DNA of 49,051 bases, taken from Planctomycetota bacterium (GTDB lineage: Bacteria > Planctomycetota > PLA2 > JAEUHO01). The notes under the pieces were generated by a model. That model had not been told where the DNA came from and searched no databases. It saw nothing but the letters and a program-made list of their open reading frames with translations. The position numbers and the translations under genes were made by a program. The DNA lies in the NCBI GenBank assembly GCA_030065025.1, contig JASJDY010000032.1, positions 1 through 49,051 on the forward strand, in the 5' to 3' direction. Shown here piece after piece: positions 30,793 through 38,919 of this stretch. The first letter of the stretch is position 1, and the number at the start of each line of letters is the position of its first letter.

Positions 30793-30847
30793 GGGCAACG
30801 TTCGCCTTCGACTCCCTTCGGTCGCTCAGGCTCACGATGCCCCTACA
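30793..30847 (-). repeat. TGTAGGGGC hairpin repeat, copy B (reverse orientation)
   Basis: Reverse complement TGTAGGGGCATCGTGAGCCTGAGCGACCGAAGGGAGTCGAAGGCGAACGTTGCCC; stems GGGCA/TGCCC and GCCT/AGGC. Confidence 0.55.
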
Positions 30848-30875
30848 CGCTCCACCGCGTGCGTACACTCCACCC

Positions 30876-31019
30876 ATGCGCTCTCCCGAGGAGGTTGCCC
30901 GCGACGCCGACGCGCTGGTCCCGTGGCGCCGCGTCTGGACGATCGTCGGGATCGCGGTGGTCGTGCTGGTCGGCGGGCTGTGCTGGTTCTTGTGGGGCCT
31001 CGGCGGCCTCGCTGACTGA
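30876..31019 (+). CDS. small single-TM membrane protein (47 aa)
   Basis: MRSPEEVARDADALVPWRRVWTIVGIAVVVLVGGLCWFLWGLGGLAD; TACACT box exactly 6 nt upstream of ATG. Confidence 0.55.
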   Translation: MRSPEEVARDADALVPWRRVWTIVGIAVVVLVGGLCWFLWGLGGLAD

Positions 31020-31022
31020 CCC

Positions 31023-32405
31023 CTACGCCTCCGCCGTCGCGTGCGCCGCGAGAGCCTCGAGGAACGGCAGGGCCTTGTCGGCCAGGCACTTGAGCACCGT
31101 ACCGCCCGCCGTGAAGGCGTGCGTCACGTCGTCCAGGGAGCCGAAGCGCTCCAGCGCCGCGCGGCCCTCGCCGCCGCCGACGTAGACCGCGGCGCCGCCG
31201 TCGTGCAGGGCCTTGAGGGTGGCGACGATCGCCTCCGTGCCCGCGGCGAACGTGCTGTTCTCGAACTGGCCCATCACGCCGTTGTGGAACACCGCCTTGC
31301 GCTCGGTCGAGTCGAGCCACGCGCGCGCCGTCTCATCGAACAGCTGCCGCGTCTCGGGCCCGATGTCCCGCTGCCACATACCTGCGCCCAGGTCGCTGAC
31401 GACGCTGCCGTCCTCGACCACGAAGTCGATCGGCAGCACGACCCGCACGCCGTTGGCCTCGGCGTCGACGAGCAGCTGGCGCGCCTTCTCGACGGCCGAC
31501 GGCGGCACGTACGCCTTCTCGTCGCGGTTCACCTCGTCGCCGGCGGCGCCGATCGAGATGCGTTCGCCGCTGATCTCGCCCGACGCCTTGCGCAGCGCCA
31601 TCGCCAGGCTGCCGCCCGCGAGGATCACCTCGACGCGGCCGCGCTGCACGATGCCGTGCAGGTGGCGGAGCTTGTCGAGCTTCATGCCCGAGAACACCAC
31701 GAGGCCGGCGTCGCGCGCCTGCACCGCGTGCTCGGCGAGCTCGCGACGCGTGAACACGCCGAGGGCCGTGCGCCCCATGGCGAGCGGCAGCGCGGTCGTC
31801 GAGAAGTCCTTGCTGCCCGACGCGATGGCGTCGTTGATGTACACCGTCGCGCCCTGGCGGAACGCCGCTGAGATGCGTCCGAAGTGGTCGCTCACGAGGC
31901 CGAGCTGTTCCTCGACCGTGGTCCACAGGCGCATCTCGAAGTCGTACTTGCGCACGTTCTCGAAGACGAGGAACTCGCCGGGCTTCAGGCTCTCGACGCC
32001 CTTCACCGCGACGCCGGTCAGCGTCTCGGCGTGCTCGTCGAACCAGTCCTTGATGAACGGACCGCAGCCGGGCTCGATCGACTTCAGCTTCTGATGCACG
32101 TACTCGAGCGTGCGGTCCGCGGTGCGTCCACGGTGGCCGATGAGCAGCATGCGCCAGCCGCGCTCGCGGCCGTACGCCAGCGTCTCGTGCAAGCTGGCCA
32201 GCCGCGGGTCGTCGCCGATCATCCCGTCGCGGTCCGGTACGTCGAGGTCGGCCCGGATCCACACGGGCGTGCCCTCGGGCAAGTCGTCCAGCGTGTCGAT
32301 CGCCGGGATCTGACCCAGGCGCTCCTCGATGCCCACCCCGGCGGGGTCGAAACCCGCCGCCTGGCGCAGGGCCTCGGTGAACGTCTCGCTGTGCAGCTGA
32401 GGCAT
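31023..32405 (-). CDS. divergent phosphoglycerate kinase-like protein
   Basis: VWIRADLDVP (RVDFNVP region), GHRGR (SHLGRP), LVFENVRKY (ENLRF), YINDAIASGSKDFST (NDAFGTAHRAH), VLPIDFVVEDG, DIGPET, HNGVMGQFE (NGPMGVFE), GGGEGRAALERFG (GGGDTAAA), HAFTAGGTVLKCLA. Confidence 0.8.
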   Translation of the reverse strand: MPQLHSETFTEALRQAAGFDPAGVGIEERLGQIPAIDTLDDLPEGTPVWIRADLDVPDRDGMIGDDPRLASLHETLAYGRERGWRMLLIGHRGRTADRTLEYVHQKLKSIEPGCGPFIKDWFDEHAETLTGVAVKGVESLKPGEFLVFENVRKYDFEMRLWTTVEEQLGLVSDHFGRISAAFRQGATVYINDAIASGSKDFSTTALPLAMGRTALGVFTRRELAEHAVQARDAGLVVFSGMKLDKLRHLHGIVQRGRVEVILAGGSLAMALRKASGEISGERISIGAAGDEVNRDEKAYVPPSAVEKARQLLVDAEANGVRVVLPIDFVVEDGSVVSDLGAGMWQRDIGPETRQLFDETARAWLDSTERKAVFHNGVMGQFENSTFAAGTEAIVATLKALHDGGAAVYVGGGEGRAALERFGSLDDVTHAFTAGGTVLKCLADKALPFLEALAAHATAEA

Positions 32406-32529
32406 GGCTCCTCCGTGCGGCGTGGTCACGTCGCCTCGCCAGAGCATACGACCCGCCGACCGGGTCGACAGCCCCCGACCGGCCCCGCGCGGCTGGAAAC
32501 AGGACCCTGCGCTTCCGGTCGGCGTTGGC

Positions 32530-32535
32530 TACAGT
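32530..32535 (+). promoter_or_regulatory. candidate -10 box (TACAGT) with leaderless spacing to CDS 32542
   Basis: TACAGT-AGACCC-ATG: 6-nt spacing, same geometry as several other genes here. Confidence 0.4.
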
Positions 32536-32541
32536 AGACCC

Positions 32542-33399
32542 ATGGTCGACGAGCCCAGCCCCCGCGCCGACGAACCGGTCCATGTCGAGGACCGGGGCGA
32601 GCCCATCATCGAGGTGAAGGACCTCGTCGTCCGCTACGACGAGCAGGTCGTCCTCAACGGCGTCAGCATGAGCGTCCATCGCGGCGAGGTCATGGTGATC
32701 CTGGGCGGCTCGGGCTCCGGCAAGTCCACCCTCCTCAAGTGCCTGCTCGGCATCCTCAAGCCGGTCTCCGGCTCCGTGAAGGTGCTCGGCGTGGACATGG
32801 TCAACGCGAGCGAGCGCCAGCGCGAGGAGGTCTACCAGCGCCTCGGCATGGTCTACCAGTCCGGCGCGCTCTTCGGCTCGATGTCGGTGTGGGAGAACGT
32901 CGCGCTGCCCCTCCAGCAGCACTCCACGCTCGACCCGAAGATCATCGACATCTCAGTGCGCATGAAGCTCGGCCTCGTGCGGCTCTCGGGCTTCGAGAAG
33001 CGGCTGCCCAATCAGCTCTCCGGTGGCCAGGTCAAGCGCGTCGCCTTCGCGCGTGCGATCGCCATGGATCCCGAGATCCTCTTCTGCGACGAGCCTTCGG
33101 CCGGCCTCGACCCGCGCATCGGTCGCGGCATCGACGACCTCATCGTCAACCTCAACAAGGCCTTCAACATGGCCATCGTGGTCGTCACGCACGAGATGGA
33201 GTCGGTGAAGATCATCGCCGATCGCATCACGATGCTGGCGCCCCGGCCCGGCGGCGCGCGCGTCGTCTTCAGCGGCTCCTACGACGAGCTCGCGGCTTGC
33301 GCCGAGGACCATGTGAAGGAGTTCGTCAATCGCTCGCCCCTCGACGAGCCTCGCTCCGAGGCGGCCGAGGTCCTCAAGCAGCTCGTCGGCGAGGACTAA
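32542..33399 (+). CDS. ABC transporter ATP-binding protein, MlaF/Ttg2A-like
   Basis: VMVILGGSGSGKSTLLKCLLGILKP; MVYQSGALFGSMSVWENVALPL; LSGGQVKRVAFARAIAMDPEILFCDEPSAGLDP; VVVTHEMESVKIIADRITML. Confidence 0.9.
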   Translation: MVDEPSPRADEPVHVEDRGEPIIEVKDLVVRYDEQVVLNGVSMSVHRGEVMVILGGSGSGKSTLLKCLLGILKPVSGSVKVLGVDMVNASERQREEVYQRLGMVYQSGALFGSMSVWENVALPLQQHSTLDPKIIDISVRMKLGLVRLSGFEKRLPNQLSGGQVKRVAFARAIAMDPEILFCDEPSAGLDPRIGRGIDDLIVNLNKAFNMAIVVVTHEMESVKIIADRITMLAPRPGGARVVFSGSYDELAACAEDHVKEFVNRSPLDEPRSEAAEVLKQLVGED

Positions 33400-33429
33400 G
33401 CCACGCGCACGCTGTACGTCGGCTTCGAT

Positions 33430-34332
33430 GTGGGCGGCACGGGGCGCAAGTGGGCCCACGCCGCCGCCTGGACGGACGGTTGGCCGCGCACGCTCTTGGG
33501 CGCACTCCGTGATCCCGGCGTGCACCCGGTGTACGCGCACGCGTTCCCCTGCCTCGACGCCGCCACCCTGCGCTCGATCCGCGGTGCGCTCGGGCGCTTC
33601 TGGCAGGACGTGCTCGAGGCGGACGGCGCCCCCGTGCCGTCGGCCACCCGGGCGCGAGGACACGTCGCGCAGCGCTTCGATCGCGTGCACGTCGCCATCG
33701 ACGCACCCTCGGGCTTCGCCGTGCCCGGCGTCGGTCGCAGGGACACCGAGAGCACGTGCGGCAACTTCACGACGCCGAGTGAGGCCGCGTTCCACGCGTC
33801 GGCTCGAGGCTGGCTCGAGACGGACAACGTCACGCCGCTGCGGCAGCGCGTGTACTGGAAGGGTGTCGGCTTCGAGCTGTTCGCCGACGCGCTCCGGGGC
33901 GCGGGCGTGCGCTCGCCGCGCGCCGCCGACGTCGCGGCGAACGCCGCGGGTGGCATCGGGCTCCAGCTCGCCCGACTCGAGCCGCGGCCCGGCTGGCGCA
34001 CGTTCGAGGCCTTCCCGACCCAGATCTACCGCTGCACGCACGAGGGCCCCGCGCGCGACGTGCTCGTGGAGCACGCGGCACGTGGCGCGGCGTTCGCCGC
34101 CCGCTCCCCTGTTCCCGGCCGGACGACGCACGACCGCATCGAGGCCGAGCTCACGCGGATCGCTGCCGGCGAGCTGGACTCGTGGACCAAGACGAAGGAC
34201 GCCCTCGGCGACGTGCGCGACGCCTACGCCTGCATGCTGCTCGGGCTGTGGGCCGACACGACGGGCGTGCGCGGGCTGGGGCGCGATCCGACGCTGTGGC
34301 CCCGGGAGGGCGTGATCGTCCTGCCTGGCTAG
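33430..34332 (+). CDS. DUF429-like protein, true 5' end uncertain
   Basis: First canonical start is GTG 33430, but in-frame codons upstream read TLYVGFDVGGTGRKWA, which looks like the N-terminal beta-strand. FPTQIYRCTHEG...DAYACMLLGLWADTTG. Confidence 0.6.
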   Translation: MGGTGRKWAHAAAWTDGWPRTLLGALRDPGVHPVYAHAFPCLDAATLRSIRGALGRFWQDVLEADGAPVPSATRARGHVAQRFDRVHVAIDAPSGFAVPGVGRRDTESTCGNFTTPSEAAFHASARGWLETDNVTPLRQRVYWKGVGFELFADALRGAGVRSPRAADVAANAAGGIGLQLARLEPRPGWRTFEAFPTQIYRCTHEGPARDVLVEHAARGAAFAARSPVPGRTTHDRIEAELTRIAAGELDSWTKTKDALGDVRDAYACMLLGLWADTTGVRGLGRDPTLWPREGVIVLPG

Positions 34333-35408
34333 CGCACGCGACGGCGGCGGTTGCGCATGAAGTCGACGAGCACGAACGACTCGATGCGCGCGCTGTCGGC
34401 GAAGTAGGCCTGCCCGCGACACGCCTCCGTGAAGTTCTCGATGAACTTCTGGAGGTACGGGTCGGACGTGAGCATGAACGTCGTGACGCGGATGCCGCGG
34501 CGACGGCAGCGCACGGCTTCCTCCAGCGTCTTGTTCACGATGCGCCGGTCGAGGCCGAAGGGGTTCTTGTAGATGCCGCCGTCGTCGTGGATCGCCGACG
34601 GCTTGCCGTCGGTCAGCATCACGATCTGGCGGTTCACCGCCTTGCGGCGCCGCAGGATGTCCTGCGCCATCATCAGGCCGGCGCGCGTGTTCGTGTGGAA
34701 GGGGCCGTTCGAGAGATACGGCAGGCGCTCGAGCGGAACGGTCGTGGCCTCGTCGCCGAAGAGCACGACGTCGATCGTGTCCTTCGGGTACTTCGTGAGG
34801 ATCAGCTCGGTGAGCGCCAACGCGACGCGCTTGGCCGGTGTGATGCGGTCCTCGCCGTAGAGCGTCATCGAGTGGCTGACGTCGATGAGCAGCACGGTGG
34901 CGCACGACGTGTTGCGCTCGCGCTCGCGCACCTCCAGGTCGTCCTCGGCGATGTCGCCCTCGCCGCCGGTGCGCTTCACCCAGTTGCTGAGTGTGCGGTG
35001 CGCGTCCAGCGTGTCGACGGAGTCGCCGAACTCGAACGGCCGGGTCTCGTCGGCGATCTCGCCACTGCCGCCGGTCTGGGTCGTGCGGTGCTCGCCCAGC
35101 GCGCGCGCATCCATGCCGCGGAAGATGTCCTGCAGCGCCTGGCGGCGCAGCGCGCGCTCGCCCTTGCGCGTCATCTTCATGAGGCCGCGGGCGTCGCGCC
35201 GCGCTTCGCCGCTGCGCTCGAGCAGCTGCTTGAACTCCTCGATGCCGAAGTCCTCACGCCAGAGCTGGTAGCGCTGCCCCACGTGATCGAGCTGCTCGAG
35301 GGACGTCTCGACGTCGCCGTCGAAGATCAGCAGGAGCTGGCGGTAGATGCGCAGCAGATCCCGGACGAGCTTGTCCAGGGAGTCAGCCTTGCCATACCGC
35401 CAGTACAC
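34329..35408 (-). CDS. VWA-domain protein (CoxE/BatA-like)
   Basis: Canonical MIDAS VLLIDVSHSMTLYGEDRITPAKRVAL; NTRAGLMMAQDILRRRK; IVMLTDGKPSAIHDDGG. Confidence 0.9.
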   Translation of the reverse strand: MYWRYGKADSLDKLVRDLLRIYRQLLLIFDGDVETSLEQLDHVGQRYQLWREDFGIEEFKQLLERSGEARRDARGLMKMTRKGERALRRQALQDIFRGMDARALGEHRTTQTGGSGEIADETRPFEFGDSVDTLDAHRTLSNWVKRTGGEGDIAEDDLEVRERERNTSCATVLLIDVSHSMTLYGEDRITPAKRVALALTELILTKYPKDTIDVVLFGDEATTVPLERLPYLSNGPFHTNTRAGLMMAQDILRRRKAVNRQIVMLTDGKPSAIHDDGGIYKNPFGLDRRIVNKTLEEAVRCRRRGIRVTTFMLTSDPYLQKFIENFTEACRGQAYFADSARIESFVLVDFMRNRRRRVR

Positions 35409-35414
35409 GGAGTG

Positions 35415-36905
35415 CTAATCCTCGAAGCCGGCGAACATGCGCTTGAGCATGTCGCCGTACGTGATGCCGTCTGCGGAGCGGTCCTTGCTCAGCAGCGAGG
35501 CCTGGTGCAGGCCCTCGAGCACGAGCTCGCAGGCGGCCGGCAGCTCGCCGTCGGGGAGGCGGTCGTCGGTGCCCAGGTAGGTGCGCGCCACGTCGGTCAG
35601 CTCGGGCACGGCCAGCAGGCGGCCGTCGTCCTCGCCCTGGTCCTCGACGACGATCTGGTTGCCTTCGGTGAACCAGTCGACGATCGACTTGTAGACGTCG
35701 TCGGCTTCCGCGCCCTCGGGCGCCTTGACCGCGTCGTAGGGCGCGGGGCAGTAGCGCTGGAACACGGCCTGCACGCCCTGTCCGAGGATGCGCTCCGCCA
35801 CGGCGGCCGGGCCTTCGCGCTCGCCCTCGAAGACGAGCTCGATCTTGCCGGTCACCGCGCCGATCGCGCCGAAGAGGTCCGCGATGCGCGCGGTCACACG
35901 CTCCTGTCCGAGGAGGAGCCCGCGACGCTCGGCGCTGCTGATGACGTTCTCGAGCAGCGCGATCGTCAGTCGCACGGACACGCCCGAGGACTGGTCGACG
36001 AACTCGCTGTCGCGCGCCTGGATGGCGGTCTCCTCGATCGCCTCGCGCACGAAGCTCGGCACGTGCACCGTGACCGGGCCGCCGCGCTCGGCGTAGGCCT
36101 CCTGATCGGTGATCGCGCGCGCCGTGTCGAGCGACGTCGGATAGTGCGTCAGGATCTGGCTCGCGATGCGGTCACGCAGCGGCGTGATGATCGATCCGCG
36201 GTTCGTGTAGTCCTCGGGGTTGGCCGAGAAGACGAGCATCGTGTCGAGCGGGATGCGTACGGGGAAGCCGCGCAGCTGGACGTCGCGCTCCTCGAGGATG
36301 TTCAGCAGGCCCACCTGGATGCGCTGCGACAGGTCGGGCAGCTCGTTGATGGCGAAGATGCCGCGGTTCGTGCGCGGTACGAGGCCGAAGTTGAGCGCCT
36401 CCTCGTCGTCGAGCGTGACGCGCCGCGACGCCGCCTTGATGGGATCGACGTCGCCGATCAGGTCGGCGATGGTCACGTCGGGCGTCGCGAGCTTCTCGCG
36501 GTAGCGCTCCTCGCGCGGGATCCAGCGCAGCGGCGCCGCGTCGCCCGCCTCGGCGACGAGACGGTGTCCGGCGCCGGAGATCGGGTCGAACGGGTCGTCG
36601 TTCAGCGGGCACCCGTCGAGCGCGGGGATCTCGGGATCGAGGAAGTTCACGATCTGGCGGAGGATGCGCGTCTTCGCCTGACCGCGCAGGCCCAGCAGGA
36701 TGAAGTCGTGCTTGCTGAGGATCGCCTGCTCGAGCTGCGGGATCACCGTGTCGTCGTAGCCGAGCACGCCGGGCCAGCGCTCGGCCGCGCTCATGCCGGT
36801 CTGGATCGCGCGAAGGAGGTTCTCGCGGAGCTCGTCTCGTACGGTCCGACTCTGCCAGCCGGCCGCCCGGAGGGCGCCCCGCGTCATGGGCTTCTCTGCT
36901 GCCAT
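35415..36905 (-). CDS. MoxR/ChlI-like AAA+ ATPase with atypical Walker motifs
   Basis: ILLGLRGQAKTRILRQIVNFLDPEIPALDGCPLNDDPFDPI; GIFAINELPDLSQRIQVGLLNILEERDVQLRGFPVRIPLDTMLVFSANPEDYTNRGSIITPLRDRIASQI. Confidence 0.9.
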   Translation of the reverse strand: MAAEKPMTRGALRAAGWQSRTVRDELRENLLRAIQTGMSAAERWPGVLGYDDTVIPQLEQAILSKHDFILLGLRGQAKTRILRQIVNFLDPEIPALDGCPLNDDPFDPISGAGHRLVAEAGDAAPLRWIPREERYREKLATPDVTIADLIGDVDPIKAASRRVTLDDEEALNFGLVPRTNRGIFAINELPDLSQRIQVGLLNILEERDVQLRGFPVRIPLDTMLVFSANPEDYTNRGSIITPLRDRIASQILTHYPTSLDTARAITDQEAYAERGGPVTVHVPSFVREAIEETAIQARDSEFVDQSSGVSVRLTIALLENVISSAERRGLLLGQERVTARIADLFGAIGAVTGKIELVFEGEREGPAAVAERILGQGVQAVFQRYCPAPYDAVKAPEGAEADDVYKSIVDWFTEGNQIVVEDQGEDDGRLLAVPELTDVARTYLGTDDRLPDGELPAACELVLEGLHQASLLSKDRSADGITYGDMLKRMFAGFED

Positions 36906-37009
36906 GCGCGGGATTGTAGGAGTGGGGCAGGGTGGGCTCGGGCTGAAGGAGTCCGCCCCTTGCGGCATCGGTAGAATCCGGCGCTCGTTTGCAGCCCCGG
37001 AGCCCAGCC

Positions 37010-37426
37010 ATGCCCTACGACCCGATGCTCGTCCAGCCCATGCGCGAGGACATGACCTCGATGAACGCCGAGGAGCTGCTCGACGCGGCCGCGGTCGACG
37101 CCTTCATGGCGCGCGAGGGCACCAAGCTGCTCTTCGTGAACAGCGTCTGCGGCTGTGCCGCCGGCCAGGCCCGACCGGCGCTGCGCATCGCGCTCCAGCA
37201 CGGCACGACGCCCGATCACGTGGGCACCGTGTTCGCCGGTCAGGACCTCGAGGCGACGGCCAAGGCGCGCGGCTACTTCGAGCAGGTCCCTCCGAGCAGC
37301 CCGTCGGCGGCCCTGTTCAAGGGCGGCGACCTCGTGCACTTCGTGCCGCGCCACATGATCGAGAGCCGCGACGCGAACACGATCGCGTTCGATCTCGTGT
37401 CGGCCTTCGACGAGCACTGCGCCTGA
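37010..37426 (+). CDS. BrxA/BrxB-family bacilliredoxin (YphP/YqiW)
   Basis: MPYDPMLVQPMREDMTSMNAEELL; CGC motif LFVNSVCGCAAGQARPALRIAL; VGTVFAGQDLEATAKARGYF; VHFVPRHMIE. Confidence 0.93.
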   Translation: MPYDPMLVQPMREDMTSMNAEELLDAAAVDAFMAREGTKLLFVNSVCGCAAGQARPALRIALQHGTTPDHVGTVFAGQDLEATAKARGYFEQVPPSSPSAALFKGGDLVHFVPRHMIESRDANTIAFDLVSAFDEHCA

Positions 37427-37434
37427 GCCGGCCC

Positions 37435-37725
37435 GTGGGTACGTTCCACTCGCACAAGGGTGAGCTCCACGGCATCACGGTCGTCGTCGATCTGATCGAC
37501 GATCGCGTGTACGTCGGCCGCTGCGATACCGTCCTGCCCGAGGGCGTCGTCTTGCTCGACGCCGACGTGCACGACGCGAGCGAGTCGAAGTACGACGGCA
37601 CGAAGATGTCGAAAGAGGACTACCTCGCCAACGCCGTGAAGTTCGGCGTGTGGCCGCGCATCGAGCGCATCGTGGTGCCGGCGGAGGACGTGGCGAGCGT
37701 CACCAAGCTCGGCGATCACGCCTGA
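37435..37725 (+). CDS. conserved small hypothetical protein
   Basis: GTG start, VGTFHSHKGELHGITVVVDLIDDRVYVGRCDTVLPEGVVLLDADVHD...; same strand just downstream of the bacilliredoxin. Confidence 0.7.
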   Translation: MGTFHSHKGELHGITVVVDLIDDRVYVGRCDTVLPEGVVLLDADVHDASESKYDGTKMSKEDYLANAVKFGVWPRIERIVVPAEDVASVTKLGDHA

Positions 37726-37731
37726 TCGCGC

Positions 37732-38907
37732 TCACCGCCTCCGCTTCGGATAGTCCAGCTCGTCCCGCTCGCGCTTCGACTGCTCCTTGATCCACTTCGT
37801 GTCGATCGCGCCGGCGTAGAAGCGGTTCGGCTGCCACAGCGCCCAGTACTGCTTGCGCAGGTACCACGCCCCGGGCGTCCGTCGGCGTGCGTCGTCGAGC
37901 ACTTTCAGGGCGGCGGACGCGTCACCTGCGTCCAGGAGCAGCGCCGCGAGCCGGAACGCGTGCGCCGGCACCTTCGGCTTCGCCGTCACCAGCGCTCGCG
38001 CTTGCTCCAGGGTGGTCGTGCGCTTCGGCGTGCCTGGCGCCTTCGGCGGCTTCGCTTCGAGCACCGCCTCTTCGAGGTGCAGGTCGATCCACTGCAGCGC
38101 GACCGAGTCCAGCGATGTGCCCTCGGCGCGCAGGACACCCAGCTCGTCGATCAGGTACCAGTGGCCGACGTCCTTTCCGCCGAAGGTGCGCGTCAGCTCT
38201 GCGTTCCGGTCGAGCAGCACCGGGGTGTCGAGGCCGACGCCGACGTAGTCCTTCACGCGGGAGGCTCCCTCGACGTCGATCGCGGCCAGCCACAGCTCGA
38301 GCTTCTTGCCCGAGCGCTGCTTGTGGTGCGCGGCCCAGGCCTGGATGCGATCGCGCGTAGGCGACCACGGTGCCCAGGTCGCCAGCAGGAGGCGCTTGCC
38401 GTCACGCGCGCGCAGGCGGCGCGAGGTGCCGTCCAGATCCGGCAGGGCCACGTCGGGGATCAACCCGCCGATGCGGGCGCGTCGCGGCGACTTCGTTTGG
38501 CCAGTCGCCGGCGAACGCAGGTCGATCACGTCTCCGCGCTTGCGCATGCGATGGCCCAGGGTGCGAGCCAAGCGCGCGAGGTCGAACGCGGGCTGCTCCG
38601 TCGTGCCGAGCAGCCGTCCGCGGTAGGTCGCACAGCGCAGTCGTCCGCACAGAATCCATGCGTCCTGCTCGCGCCGCGGCTGGGGGCGCTTGCCTGCCGG
38701 CGGCCTCGGGATGAGGCGCTTCACCTCGATATCCAGGACGCGCTTGGCGTCCGCCAGCGTGATCCAGATGGCGCCGTCCGCGGATCGCTGCAGGCCGTCT
38801 TCGAGCTTGGCCGTGGCGCCGTCGATGCGCAGCGCGGGCGGTTCGTCTGCGTGCGCCGCACCGGCGCAGGCGAGCAACGCGATCAGGACTGCCACCCGCG
38901 GGACCAT
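37732..38907 (-). CDS. secreted protein with thioredoxin-like domain lacking CXXC
   Basis: Signal peptide MVPRVAVLIALLACAGAAHADE; PDVALPDLDGTSRRLRARDGKRLLLATWAPWSPTRDRIQAW; DTPVLLDRNAELTRTFGGKDVGHWYLIDELGVLRAEG. Confidence 0.7.
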   Translation of the reverse strand: MVPRVAVLIALLACAGAAHADEPPALRIDGATAKLEDGLQRSADGAIWITLADAKRVLDIEVKRLIPRPPAGKRPQPRREQDAWILCGRLRCATYRGRLLGTTEQPAFDLARLARTLGHRMRKRGDVIDLRSPATGQTKSPRRARIGGLIPDVALPDLDGTSRRLRARDGKRLLLATWAPWSPTRDRIQAWAAHHKQRSGKKLELWLAAIDVEGASRVKDYVGVGLDTPVLLDRNAELTRTFGGKDVGHWYLIDELGVLRAEGTSLDSVALQWIDLHLEEAVLEAKPPKAPGTPKRTTTLEQARALVTAKPKVPAHAFRLAALLLDAGDASAALKVLDDARRRTPGAWYLRKQYWALWQPNRFYAGAIDTKWIKEQSKRERDELDYPKRRR

Positions 38908-38919
38908 GCCCGAGGGTAC

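Noticed and set aside
30604-30847. MITE with TGTAGGGGC terminal inverted repeats
   Set aside because: Each end forms its own independent hairpin, copies elsewhere are single, and no target-site duplication is visible; two opposed repeats fit better.
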